Made by a program: the position numbers and the translations under genes
Origin: Candidatus Thorarchaeota archaeon
GTDB taxonomy: Archaea > Asgardarchaeota > Thorarchaeia > Thorarchaeales > Thorarchaeaceae
NCBI GenBank assembly: GCA_016839345.1
Contig: JAEOUL010000202.1
Coordinates: 1 to 14,486 of the forward strand
Direction: 5' to 3'
DNA length: 14,486 nucleotides
The notes under the pieces: generated by a model
Database searches by the model: none
Seen by the model: the letters and a program-made list of their open reading frames with translations, nothing else
Told to the model about the DNA's origin: nothing
Part shown: one piece after another, positions 6,616 to 13,932 of the stretch
Numbering within the stretch: the first letter of the stretch is position 1
Layout: every line of letters begins with the position of its first letter

Positions 6616-7470
6616 CTATTTGCTTTCTGAATAATAGGAGTGTAGAAACTCTCTGGCTCTAGGAAACTGCCAATCGTCTGCGGGTTCATAGAACTCGGGT
6701 ATCTCTATATCCTCAGGACCTTTTCCCTCTGAGATTGTTTTCAAGACTGCACGTTTCAGAATCCTCAGGTAGTCCAACTGCTCTTGGACGTGGTCAGTCC
6801 CAACGAGCTCCCCATGACCAGGAACAACCGCGTCAACGTCTAGGCTCAAGATGCGCTCAAAGGCTTGCATCCACTTTTCTTGGTCACCACAGGGCTCAAA
6901 GATGTAGGGCCATTGTTTTGTCGCCAAATCATCTCCAGTGAATACCACCTTCTCATTGCTAAAGTACGCATGTGCCTGACCACTACTGTGTCCTCCTGTA
7001 TGATAGAATTCCACCTGCAGATCGTCGTTGGTGATGATTCGCTCTTTCTCAAACCCAACAGATGGTAGGATGATCTCGACCTCATCGATATACTCGGCGA
7101 ACTCTGGCTCGTCCTCCTTCCACTTGTCGAAGTCTTCCTGTTTCCACCCCTCTCTCATTCTTCTCTTCATTCTATCAATCAGGGCATTTGAACCGAAAAT
7201 CTCGACATCCTTGAAGGCAACAGAACCATAGTGGTGGTCTCCGTGAAAGTGTGTGATAAAGAGATACTTCACAGGCAGTCCAAATTTGGCTTCAACATGC
7301 TCTCTGAGTCTTTTTGCTTGCCGAGGGTATATCAGAGTGTCAATAATGATGATGAAGTCATTTAGTGCAATGGCACCTGCATTCACACTGTAGTAAGGTT
7401 TGTAGTTGGCTTGTATTGTTCGAGGAGTCACCTCGATTATATCAAAATCAATGTTTGCAGAGGTCATCAT
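6616..7470 (-). CDS. Metallo-beta-lactamase-fold hydrolase
   Basis: A 284-residue hydrolase with the complete dinuclear-metal set, numbered from ATG 7470: His74, His76, Asp78 and His79 in THFHGDHHYGS, His161 in TGGHSSGQ, Asp180 in TGDDL and His219 in VPGHGE. The VNAGAIALND start of the beta sandwich and the long helical insert RMKRRMREGWKQ...EFAEYIDE are typical of the broad family that hydrolyses esters, thioesters (glyoxalase II type) or lactams. The substrate cannot be told. The frame could begin at GTG 7521, but a TATA-like element at 7494-7503 would lie inside that extension and is placed correctly for a leaderless transcript starting at ATG 7470, so I prefer the shorter form. The RNase H-like gene lies downstream on the same strand, 142 bases away. 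Confidence 0.9.
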   Translation of the reverse strand: MMTSANIDFDIIEVTPRTIQANYKPYYSVNAGAIALNDFIIIIDTLIYPRQAKRLREHVEAKFGLPVKYLFITHFHGDHHYGSVAFKDVEIFGSNALIDRMKRRMREGWKQEDFDKWKEDEPEFAEYIDEVEIILPSVGFEKERIITNDDLQVEFYHTGGHSSGQAHAYFSNEKVVFTGDDLATKQWPYIFEPCGDQEKWMQAFERILSLDVDAVVPGHGELVGTDHVQEQLDYLRILKRAVLKTISEGKGPEDIEIPEFYEPADDWQFPRAREFLHSYYSESK

Positions 7471-7493
7471 TTCTCGGGCGGGGCCCAGATGCT

Positions 7494-7503
7494 GTATATA
7501 TGT
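7494..7503 (-). promoter_or_regulatory. TATA-like box for the metallo-hydrolase
   Basis: The minus strand reads ACATATATAC, centred about 27 bases before position 7471. This places the transcript start almost exactly on ATG 7470 (leaderless). Confidence 0.5.
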
Positions 7504-7547
7504 TTCTAGTTGTCTACGCACAAAGTGGAGGAGTCATAATATCCTTG

Positions 7548-7559
7548 GAACATATGTTC
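7548..7559. promoter_or_regulatory. Perfect 12-base palindrome between divergent genes
   Basis: GAACATATGTTC is perfectly self-complementary and lies in the gap between the metallo-hydrolase (-) and the alpha/alpha-barrel gene (+). It sits about 50 bases upstream of the metallo-hydrolase TATA box. It could be an operator, but no regulator gene is adjacent and no second copy was seen. Confidence 0.35.
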
Positions 7560-7628
7560 TAACTATTCTAACAACCTTAATTTCGAAGCAAGTGTAGAAC
7601 AGTCACAAACTAGTTCTGTACAAAGGTA

Positions 7629-8450
7629 GTGTGTGCATCCTTGATTGACCTCGAAAGAGCTTCAGCATTTGTGGAAGGTCTGGAGGATGATATACTGACC
7701 GCGCGATTAGGAGCCATCCTTAAGAATCGAACGCCTAGTCGGTCAATCCTCAACCAGATAGAAAAAATGAGAAAGTCTGATGGTGGCTTTGCCTTTTGGG
7801 AGCAAGATGTGAGCAGCATCACGACGACCTTGAATATTGTTGGTTGGCTTGATGACCTCTCGCTTCGAGGTGGAACGATTGTTGACAAGACATTCGATTT
7901 CCTCCTAGAGCATCAACTTGAGGATGGAGGATGGGATGAGATTGAAAGAATAAGAGGTTTCGAACCTCCTCCGTTCATGGTTCCCGGCGAGATTAACACG
8001 CGAACCTGGTTGACAGCAGGTTGTGCCCATTGTTTCATCCGTTTTGGTCGAGCTGAACCACCTGGATCTAAGGGTTGTCCCGCAGAGTTTCTGATGCAAC
8101 ATGTCGGACCATCAGGTCTAGTGAAGGGATATCTATATGCAAGCTGGGATGCACTAGTGATGTTCAACTACCATCCAGGACCGGATTCTGAGGTCTTCAG
8201 GAATCTTTTGTCGGGTGTACGAGAACAATTCGATCAGGGAAAACATGATGCGACAGATCTCGCCTGGTTGTTACGGTGTTTGAGAGATATTGGACTGGAT
8301 GATACAGATAACCTCGTGTCACGAACTATTATTGCGTTAGAAGGAATGCAAGAACCTGACGGTAGTTGGGTTTCAAGTGAGGGAGATGAGTACACAGGTA
8401 TGACGTCTGTCGATGTCATTAGAGTGCTAAGAGATTTCGGCAAGTTATAG
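7629..8450 (+). CDS. Prenyltransferase / squalene-cyclase-repeat (alpha/alpha-barrel) protein
   Basis: A 273-residue soluble protein with the QxxxGxW-type repeats of the alpha/alpha-barrel superfamily: SDGGFAFW at 50-57, QLEDGGW at 96-102 and QEPDGSW at 241-247, each at the end of a helix. Full squalene-hopene cyclases have two such barrels and about 600 or more residues. This protein is the size of one barrel, has no signal peptide, and I see no DxDD cyclisation motif. It may be a terpene-related enzyme subunit or a barrel with another role. No terpene genes are adjacent. The start is GTG 7629, very close to AAAGG, or the in-frame TTG 7641. The first conserved segment comes later, so the choice hardly affects the product. 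It is divergent from the metallo-hydrolase. Confidence 0.75.
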   Translation: MCASLIDLERASAFVEGLEDDILTARLGAILKNRTPSRSILNQIEKMRKSDGGFAFWEQDVSSITTTLNIVGWLDDLSLRGGTIVDKTFDFLLEHQLEDGGWDEIERIRGFEPPPFMVPGEINTRTWLTAGCAHCFIRFGRAEPPGSKGCPAEFLMQHVGPSGLVKGYLYASWDALVMFNYHPGPDSEVFRNLLSGVREQFDQGKHDATDLAWLLRCLRDIGLDDTDNLVSRTIIALEGMQEPDGSWVSSEGDEYTGMTSVDVIRVLRDFGKL

Positions 8451-8638
8451 GAGTAAAGTTCTCACGGACTGGTGCCATGAAACTCCAAGACCAAGATGTA
8501 ATTTCATAATGCAGAACCTTGTTGAAATTGAAGACATAGGTCAGCCCATTCTATTGAAGCATTTGCGTAAGAATGTAAGCCTATAAGGAGGAGCTTTTCG
8601 TCTGCAAACACCACAACAGGTGGTTAGGAGTGATTTTA

Positions 8639-9784
8639 TTGAAACACAGAGCTCTTTTCGTGTTATTCGTAGTTATTGTTCTCGCTTTCCAGACTCTCAA
8701 TCTGTCTGATGCAGAATATGTCTGCTCTGATATCACAATCAAACCTGAACCGAGAAGAGGACATGCAATGGCATTTGACCCTCATAATGATGTCGTTGTT
8801 CTTTTTGGGGGAGCGAGTATGGAAGGAGGGTATCATTTTCTTAGAGACACATGGGTCTATTCATACACTGAAAACTCTTGGACTGACCTTGTGCTGACCA
8901 CATCCCCACCTGCTGACGATAATATGGCAATGGTCTTTTGTAATGAAACAAATGAGATCATTTTCTATGGGGGTGACTCTTCTACGGAAACATGGTCGTT
9001 TGACTGCGAAACTCAGACATGGTCACGAGTTATAACATCGACCAGTCCAGGATTCCGAGACTCACATGCTATGGCATATGATCCCCAGGAGAATGTCGTG
9101 ATTCTCTTTGGAGGTTTTGACGGGAATGGAGGAGACTCAGATGACCTCTGGGAGTTTGACTGCAGTAGTCGTCAGTGGACAGAGCTCTTTCCAGTGACAA
9201 GGCCTATTCCAAGGTACGGACATGTCATGGTCTATGACGAGTCCATCAATAAGGTGGTTTTGACAGGTGGGAGTACAGTAGACCAAGATTACCAAGACGA
9301 CACTTGGATATACACAACATCCACTAACAATTGGACTGAGTTGACACCGATTGGAACTCCCGAGGCACTGAAATGGGCATCAATGACATATGATTCAATA
9401 AATCAGAAGTGCATTCTGTTCGGAGGAACGCTTGTAGATGTCGGAATTGACCACACTTGGGTTTATGACGCCCTAATGAACACTTGGTCACAACGTTATC
9501 CAAATGATGCTCCTGAAGGAAGGATAAACACAGGAATTGCTTTTGATTCGAATAACAATGTAGCAATCCTGTTCGGTGGGTTTTTCGACTTTGAGGATCC
9601 TTTCGATGATACATGGGCATACTCGTATGAGAACAATGTCTGGACAGACATGGAAGGGGAATCAGGTTTAACAACGCCAACAACACCGAACGGATTTGTG
9701 TTTGATCCAATACTACTTGCAGTAACAATTCCAATCGGTGCTGCGGTGATTATAGTAGCTTTCATCCTACGCAGGAGAACCTGA
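8639..9784 (+). CDS. Secreted, membrane-anchored six-blade kelch-repeat protein
   Basis: A 381-residue surface protein. A signal peptide (residues 1-25: MKHR then a hydrophobic stretch ending near SDA) is followed by six kelch blades. The paired glycines lie at about 57-58, 111-112, 158-159, 210-211, 262-263 and 313-314, and each pair is followed by W...Y/F...W, typically as DTWxY. The spacing of 47-54 residues fits one six-bladed beta-propeller. A short TTPTTP linker leads to a membrane helix at about 356-377 and an RRR stop-transfer tail, so the propeller faces outward. TTG at 8639 is chosen because AGGAG (8626-8630) stands 8 bases before it. The GTG at 8630 overlaps that site. It likely binds an extracellular ligand or partner. 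No enzyme motif is seen. Confidence 0.88.
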   Translation: MKHRALFVLFVVIVLAFQTLNLSDAEYVCSDITIKPEPRRGHAMAFDPHNDVVVLFGGASMEGGYHFLRDTWVYSYTENSWTDLVLTTSPPADDNMAMVFCNETNEIIFYGGDSSTETWSFDCETQTWSRVITSTSPGFRDSHAMAYDPQENVVILFGGFDGNGGDSDDLWEFDCSSRQWTELFPVTRPIPRYGHVMVYDESINKVVLTGGSTVDQDYQDDTWIYTTSTNNWTELTPIGTPEALKWASMTYDSINQKCILFGGTLVDVGIDHTWVYDALMNTWSQRYPNDAPEGRINTGIAFDSNNNVAILFGGFFDFEDPFDDTWAYSYENNVWTDMEGESGLTTPTTPNGFVFDPILLAVTIPIGAAVIIVAFILRRRT

Positions 9785-9801
9785 AGTCGGTATTTGTGTG
9801 G

Positions 9802-9809
9802 TTAATATA
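9802..9809 (+). promoter_or_regulatory. TATA-like box for the HEAT-like repeat gene
   Basis: TTAATATA is centred about 26 bases before 9832, giving a leader of only a few bases before ATG 9838 or 9841. Confidence 0.4.
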
Positions 9810-9837
9810 CCCACATACCTGACGAATCTAGGGAGTT

Positions 9838-11445
9838 ATGATGGTTAAGGCATCGATTGCAAAACTAGTTACAAGGAGACAGTATCCTGAATTAGAGAAA
9901 CGAGCCAACGAGTATATCGAAACAGATGATTGGAAAAGATTCCTGACCATTATCAAAAGCACACCTTCAAAGGGAAAAGCACGAGATGCAGTGGTAAACC
10001 TCCTGAAGCTGGAGGCAGTAGGTGGGACTGACTCTGATGTCTTCAAGGAGTTTTCATCGATTGAGGGGGACTCATTTTCGCAAATCATAGCTAATTCACG
10101 CGATCGTGCAATGAATATCCTGAAGGAACAGATAGAGAATAGGCACACCTACTTCATGGACATTGAGGCTATGACGATGTCACCCTATGTGATTTTAGTC
10201 AAGGATGTCATTGAAGTACGCAAACGAGAACTCGCTCAACTTGAGAAAAATCCAGACAGAATTGATGTACTCGGAACATTCTATGGTTTCTCAATACTCA
10301 TGATTGAGGGGTCCAAACCTCATGAAAACACATCTAACTATGGATACTACCGCTGGCGTCGAAGGACTTGGCTTGATGAGAAAATTACTGATAACGCAGC
10401 CATAGCCTTGAAGCAACTCACAAAAGAGTTTGCTCAAGAGGTGAACATGGACAAAAGATATCGCACTCTGGGAAGCAGTCGAGTATTCAAAGACAAATGT
10501 ACCAGAACAACAGCAAAGATTCTTGCCAATGCAGTACGTCTTGCCCTATACAAGGTGCCTGGAAATCGAGGAAGAGCCGCAAAGGACCTGGGTTATACTG
10601 AGGACTCGAGAACACTTCCATTCCTTCACCATCGCTTGGCTGTCGAAGAGAGTAGCAGGGTAAGGATGTCAATCATTGATGCATTAGGAAGAGTAGGTCA
10701 TGACTCATCCATTGACATACTGGGAGAGAAAGCCAAGCTTCAGGGCAGACGATACATGACCAAAGAGGGCGAAGCAACAGTAAAAGCTATTGGGGGAATA
10801 TTCGCTCCTCAATGCAGAGAAACCCTCATCGACTTACTCAATGATGGCGGTAATATGGTGAAAGCCGCTGCAATCTATGCTCTCTCAAAGCAAGAGGCAA
10901 CAGGATTGGTTCAGCTGATATCTCCATATCTCTTGGACCAGAGTAGACCTGTGGTACGCGCAAGTGTCATGGCGTTGACAGACCTTGGTTCTCAAGGTAG
11001 AGAAGCTATCAAAACAAAAGCGACTGGTATAATCAAGAGGATAGGATATGACAGACCCTCTAGAAATGCGCTCATCAAGATGTTGAGTATCTCGGGAGTT
11101 GGTTCAATGGAGTCTGTTCAACAGTATTTTGGAACTCGAATCACAAAGCTGAGAAAAGAGGTTGAAAGATGGCAGAATCGAAGCAGGAGCAGTTATGGTT
11201 ACTACTGGACCCGCAGGGAACAAAGAGCAAAACAGAAACTAATAGACTACATTCGCCTAGCTTCAACCTATCTCAGACCTCCATACGATAATGAACTTGT
11301 GAGCTCGATAAGATCAGTCTTTAGACAGGATACAATTCCATCAGTTCACGCAACCCTTGGTCAGAGCCAGTTAGCACAAGCAGTATTGTCGAATAAGGAA
11401 AAGGCAGGCAAGCATCTGCAGACTGTCCTGTCTTATTTCGGGTAA
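9838..11445 (+). CDS. HEAT-like alpha-helical repeat protein
   Basis: A 535-residue, highly charged, soluble protein made mostly of helices. HEAT-like helix pairs are clearest at about 240-300 (LPFLHHRL...RMSIIDALGRVGHDSSIDIL), 312-352 (EATVKAIGG...VKAAAIYALSKQE) and 355-385 (SPYLLDQSRPVVRASVMALTDL), the pattern of a scaffold that binds proteins or nucleic acids. An unusual element occurs twice: SNYGYYRWRRR at 166-176 and SSYGYYWTRR at 451-460, each before a Lys/Arg-rich helix. No catalytic motif or membrane segment is visible. ATG 9838 is followed at once by a second ATG (9841), which is better spaced (5 bases) from GGAG. It is a stand-alone gene with a TATA-like box, 53 bases after the kelch gene. 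The function is unknown. Confidence 0.82.
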   Translation: MMVKASIAKLVTRRQYPELEKRANEYIETDDWKRFLTIIKSTPSKGKARDAVVNLLKLEAVGGTDSDVFKEFSSIEGDSFSQIIANSRDRAMNILKEQIENRHTYFMDIEAMTMSPYVILVKDVIEVRKRELAQLEKNPDRIDVLGTFYGFSILMIEGSKPHENTSNYGYYRWRRRTWLDEKITDNAAIALKQLTKEFAQEVNMDKRYRTLGSSRVFKDKCTRTTAKILANAVRLALYKVPGNRGRAAKDLGYTEDSRTLPFLHHRLAVEESSRVRMSIIDALGRVGHDSSIDILGEKAKLQGRRYMTKEGEATVKAIGGIFAPQCRETLIDLLNDGGNMVKAAAIYALSKQEATGLVQLISPYLLDQSRPVVRASVMALTDLGSQGREAIKTKATGIIKRIGYDRPSRNALIKMLSISGVGSMESVQQYFGTRITKLRKEVERWQNRSRSSYGYYWTRREQRAKQKLIDYIRLASTYLRPPYDNELVSSIRSVFRQDTIPSVHATLGQSQLAQAVLSNKEKAGKHLQTVLSYFG

Positions 11446-11501
11446 TCCACAACCAGCCATTAAGCTAAATAGTGGGCTATTACAGAGCATTATCGATACT
11501 C

Positions 11502-12857
11502 ATGCTTTCTCTTCCGAAGAAGTTAGGATATTCCATAGGACGATTTGGTCCCTCGTTCTTGATGACAATGATCACCATGACAGTGTTCTATGTCTATGGT
11601 ACAAGCTTTCGACTCAATTGGTTCCTGAATGGTATTTCATTGGCTGCATCATATATTGTCATCGGACTTACCCACTGGTTCACAGGGTATTATAGTGATA
11701 CGCTAGACAGCAGGTGGGGGCGGAGGAGGCCATTTGTTATTATAGGCACACCAGGCATCGTAATCACAGCCTTTTTGCTGTTTGTACCCAACTGGTTCCT
11801 TGACACTTCAAACGCAGCTCTTGAACTAACTCTCTTCACCTACTACATTGTCCTCTTGTGCCTCTTCAAATTCTTCTACGCATTTGTGATGACTGCGCAT
11901 CAAGCTTGGTTACCAGAGATCACAGATGAAACTGAGAGACCCTTGGTGTCAGGATTCATGAATACCTTCAACTTCGCAGCAGACTCAGCTGGTGGTATTT
12001 TGGGTTTCATGACCCCTCTGTTGTTTATAGCAGGACCTCCAGAGCAGCTGAGTCCGACTGGTCTCAATCTTCTCTTGCTGTTCTGTTTTATCGCACTCAT
12101 CTTCATGCTTCCATCGATGATTATCATACGAGCAAAACCAGGCATTGCACCCATCGAGCGCAGTCTGCGTGAAGAAACCACAGTTGCTGTAGGAAATCGC
12201 ACCTTTGTCGGATGGACTCTAGTTGTGGGCTTCCTGTCATTCACTCTCATAGCAATAAACCAGTCTCTAGTAGGTTTCCTCCAACAAGTGATGTTCCTTG
12301 ATTCCATTGGGGCACTGGCACCAGCAGCTCTCGCAATGCTAGGATCCACAATACTGTTCTTCTATCTCTGGCTGACAGGGATTCGCAAGCTGGGAAAGAG
12401 GAGGTCTCTCATTATCGGACTGGTGTTGCTTGCTGTGTTCACACCACTTTCTGCTATCCTCAGAAACATCGGATCTGTAATTGGATACACCTTGGCGGCA
12501 GTGCTCTTCTTTGTCCCTATTGGAGCGGGGATGTCAATCTATTATCTCATGAGCTATGTTGTTCCTGCGGACATAGCTCAGGTTGACGAGATTATAACCG
12601 GAAAGAGTCGATCAGGGATATACACAGGTTTCATTGGTGTTCCTCTGAACATGTTTCAGGCAGCCTCAAGCGTTCTTCTGGGAGGACTCATGCAGCTGTC
12701 AGTTATCCTTAGTGGAGATGAGCTATTGGGCCTCATGTGGTGGGGACCTGTGTTTGCACCATTCCTCCTGATAGCCGCGTTCCTCCTGCGATATGTTGAC
12801 ATAGACCCAGACTTTGAGGCACTCAAACAGCAACACAGCGGTGGAGAAGAATCATGA
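11502..12857 (+). CDS. GPH-family (sucrose-transporter-like) MFS carrier
   Basis: A 451-residue membrane protein with about 12 hydrophobic helices. The signature TGYYSDTLDSRWGRRRPF (residues 61-78 from ATG 11502) in loop 2-3 matches the glycoside-pentoside-hexuronide:cation symporter group, closest in wording to the plant sucrose transporter / SLC45 form 'GYYSDRxxSRxGRRRPF'. The start LPKKLGYSIGRFG also fits. A GTG at 11472 would add ten residues. I prefer ATG 11502 because the family begins a few residues before the KL-Y motif, and neither start has a Shine-Dalgarno site. It likely couples sugar or glycoside uptake to protons or cations, with the exact substrate unknown. Its TGA overlaps the ATG of the esterase by 4 bases (ATGA), so the two are translationally coupled. 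Confidence 0.87.
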   Translation: MLSLPKKLGYSIGRFGPSFLMTMITMTVFYVYGTSFRLNWFLNGISLAASYIVIGLTHWFTGYYSDTLDSRWGRRRPFVIIGTPGIVITAFLLFVPNWFLDTSNAALELTLFTYYIVLLCLFKFFYAFVMTAHQAWLPEITDETERPLVSGFMNTFNFAADSAGGILGFMTPLLFIAGPPEQLSPTGLNLLLLFCFIALIFMLPSMIIIRAKPGIAPIERSLREETTVAVGNRTFVGWTLVVGFLSFTLIAINQSLVGFLQQVMFLDSIGALAPAALAMLGSTILFFYLWLTGIRKLGKRRSLIIGLVLLAVFTPLSAILRNIGSVIGYTLAAVLFFVPIGAGMSIYYLMSYVVPADIAQVDEIITGKSRSGIYTGFIGVPLNMFQAASSVLLGGLMQLSVILSGDELLGLMWWGPVFAPFLLIAAFLLRYVDIDPDFEALKQQHSGGEES

Positions 12858-13630
12858 CCACTTATCTCCCCGGAGCCGAACCTCTTTTTATCGAAGGCAA
12901 CCAAAGAGGATGTCTTCTACTCCATGGAGCCGGGGGAGGAACGGCTTGGGACTTGAAGGAGTTTGCAAATATTTTGAATGAGAGGTCAGGAATGACTGTT
13001 TGGTTGCCTTCACTCACCGGCTTCGGAACTAAACCAGAGGACCTTCTTGATGTCACTCTGGATGATTGGCTCTTGGATGCTCACTCGGGTTTTGATCGTC
13101 TCTTAGAAACATGTCAGCAAGTGTTCATAGTTGGACATAGTGTAGGGGGAGTCCTTTCCCTACTCACCGCCTCAACCCGGAGTGAAGTCGCGGGACTTAC
13201 AACTTGGGCGGCTCCATATGGTGTCCAGAGTAGATTGTTTCCTCTACTCCCAATCTTTAGTAGAATCCCACTCATTCGCAGAGCTATTCCAGAACGACAT
13301 GAGTCAACCGCACCAAGAGGGTTGGAAGAGAAGGGATGGGTTGGTTATGATTGGATTCCAGGAAGTATCGGTCTGATTGTGCACGGTGCGCTGAAGCTTC
13401 TGAAGAGATCTCTCGAGGATGTGATATGTCCAGCTCTAGTCATTCAGGGAACTGCTGATGATGGAGTTTCACAGGACAGCGCTCAAAGAATCTTCGAAGG
13501 GCTGTCATCTGAGAAGAAAGAGATAGAGATTGTTGAAGGAGCGCCCCATGCAATCATGAGCGATGATAGATACAAAAACAATCTGTTTGCTCGTACTATC
13601 GGGTTCTTGAATGATATCAGTGAAGTTTGA
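12854..13630 (+). CDS. Small alpha/beta hydrolase (carboxylesterase / monoacylglycerol-lipase-like)
   Basis: A 258-residue cytoplasmic hydrolase without a signal peptide. The oxyanion-loop motif LLHGAGGG is at 22-29, the nucleophile is Ser96 in VGHSVGG, the acid is Asp202 in GTADDGVS and the base is His232 in GAPHAIMSDD. The spacing matches thermostable Est30-type carboxylesterases of about 250 residues. A lid region with many hydrophobic residues lies at about 121-185. ATG overlaps the stop of the upstream carrier (ATGA), with GGAG about 8 bases before it, so carrier and esterase are probably made together. The pairing suggests that the imported compound carries an ester, for example an acylated sugar, though this is inference. 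The substrate is not readable from sequence. Confidence 0.9.
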   Translation: MTTYLPGAEPLFIEGNQRGCLLLHGAGGGTAWDLKEFANILNERSGMTVWLPSLTGFGTKPEDLLDVTLDDWLLDAHSGFDRLLETCQQVFIVGHSVGGVLSLLTASTRSEVAGLTTWAAPYGVQSRLFPLLPIFSRIPLIRRAIPERHESTAPRGLEEKGWVGYDWIPGSIGLIVHGALKLLKRSLEDVICPALVIQGTADDGVSQDSAQRIFEGLSSEKKEIEIVEGAPHAIMSDDRYKNNLFARTIGFLNDISEV

Positions 13631-13691
13631 GTCCAATCAACACAGAAGAGCATAAATCATCATTAGGCGGCTTCAATCTTTAGGGAGAGAA

Positions 13692-13877
13692 ATGAGTGAA
13701 AATGAAGAATCTGACTCAAACTTAATTTACGAGGTATTGTTTATGATTGGAATGATCTTCATTGGAGCAGGTGCGGCTCTAATGATCAATAATCCTATCA
13801 TGGCAGGTCTTCTGGTTCTTGGAGTAGTTTTCATGATAATTAGTGTAGCCAACAGAGACAAGTGGAAACGAGTTTGA
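13692..13877 (+). CDS. Small two-helix membrane protein
   Basis: A 61-residue protein with an acidic N-terminus (MSENEESDS), two hydrophobic helices at about 12-32 and 36-52 joined by a short INNP turn, and a basic tail (NRDKWKRV). The charges predict both ends in the cytoplasm, although the acidic N-terminus makes this uncertain. AGGGAGA lies just before the ATG, and an AT-rich CATAAATC near 13651 could be its TATA box. No family is recognised. It follows the esterase by 61 bases but seems to have its own signals. Confidence 0.65.
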   Translation: MSENEESDSNLIYEVLFMIGMIFIGAGAALMINNPIMAGLLVLGVVFMIISVANRDKWKRV

Positions 13878-13932
13878 GCATTACTGCATAATCTAGTTTA
13901 GGTGATTGTGTATGGATTCAGACAGGTCCTAA

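Noticed and set aside
6474..6689. Upstream extension of the RNase H-like frame to 6689.
   Set aside because: The first part overlaps the 3' end of the metallo-hydrolase gene and has no RNase H similarity. The fold starts near ATG 6473.
8477..8586. Two tiny overlapping reading frames (10 and 25 codons, joined by TAATG) ahead of the kelch gene.
   Set aside because: They are very short, have no Shine-Dalgarno site, and have no recognisable content. They are most likely chance in a promoter region.
9324..9734. A 136-codon minus-strand frame inside the kelch gene.
   Set aside because: It is the antisense shadow of a gene with a clear propeller, signal peptide and anchor. Its Ser/His/Leu-rich content is not protein-like.
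11900..12349. A 149-codon minus-strand frame inside the carrier gene.
   Set aside because: It is antisense to a convincing membrane transporter. The Arg/Met-rich translation is a codon-bias artefact.
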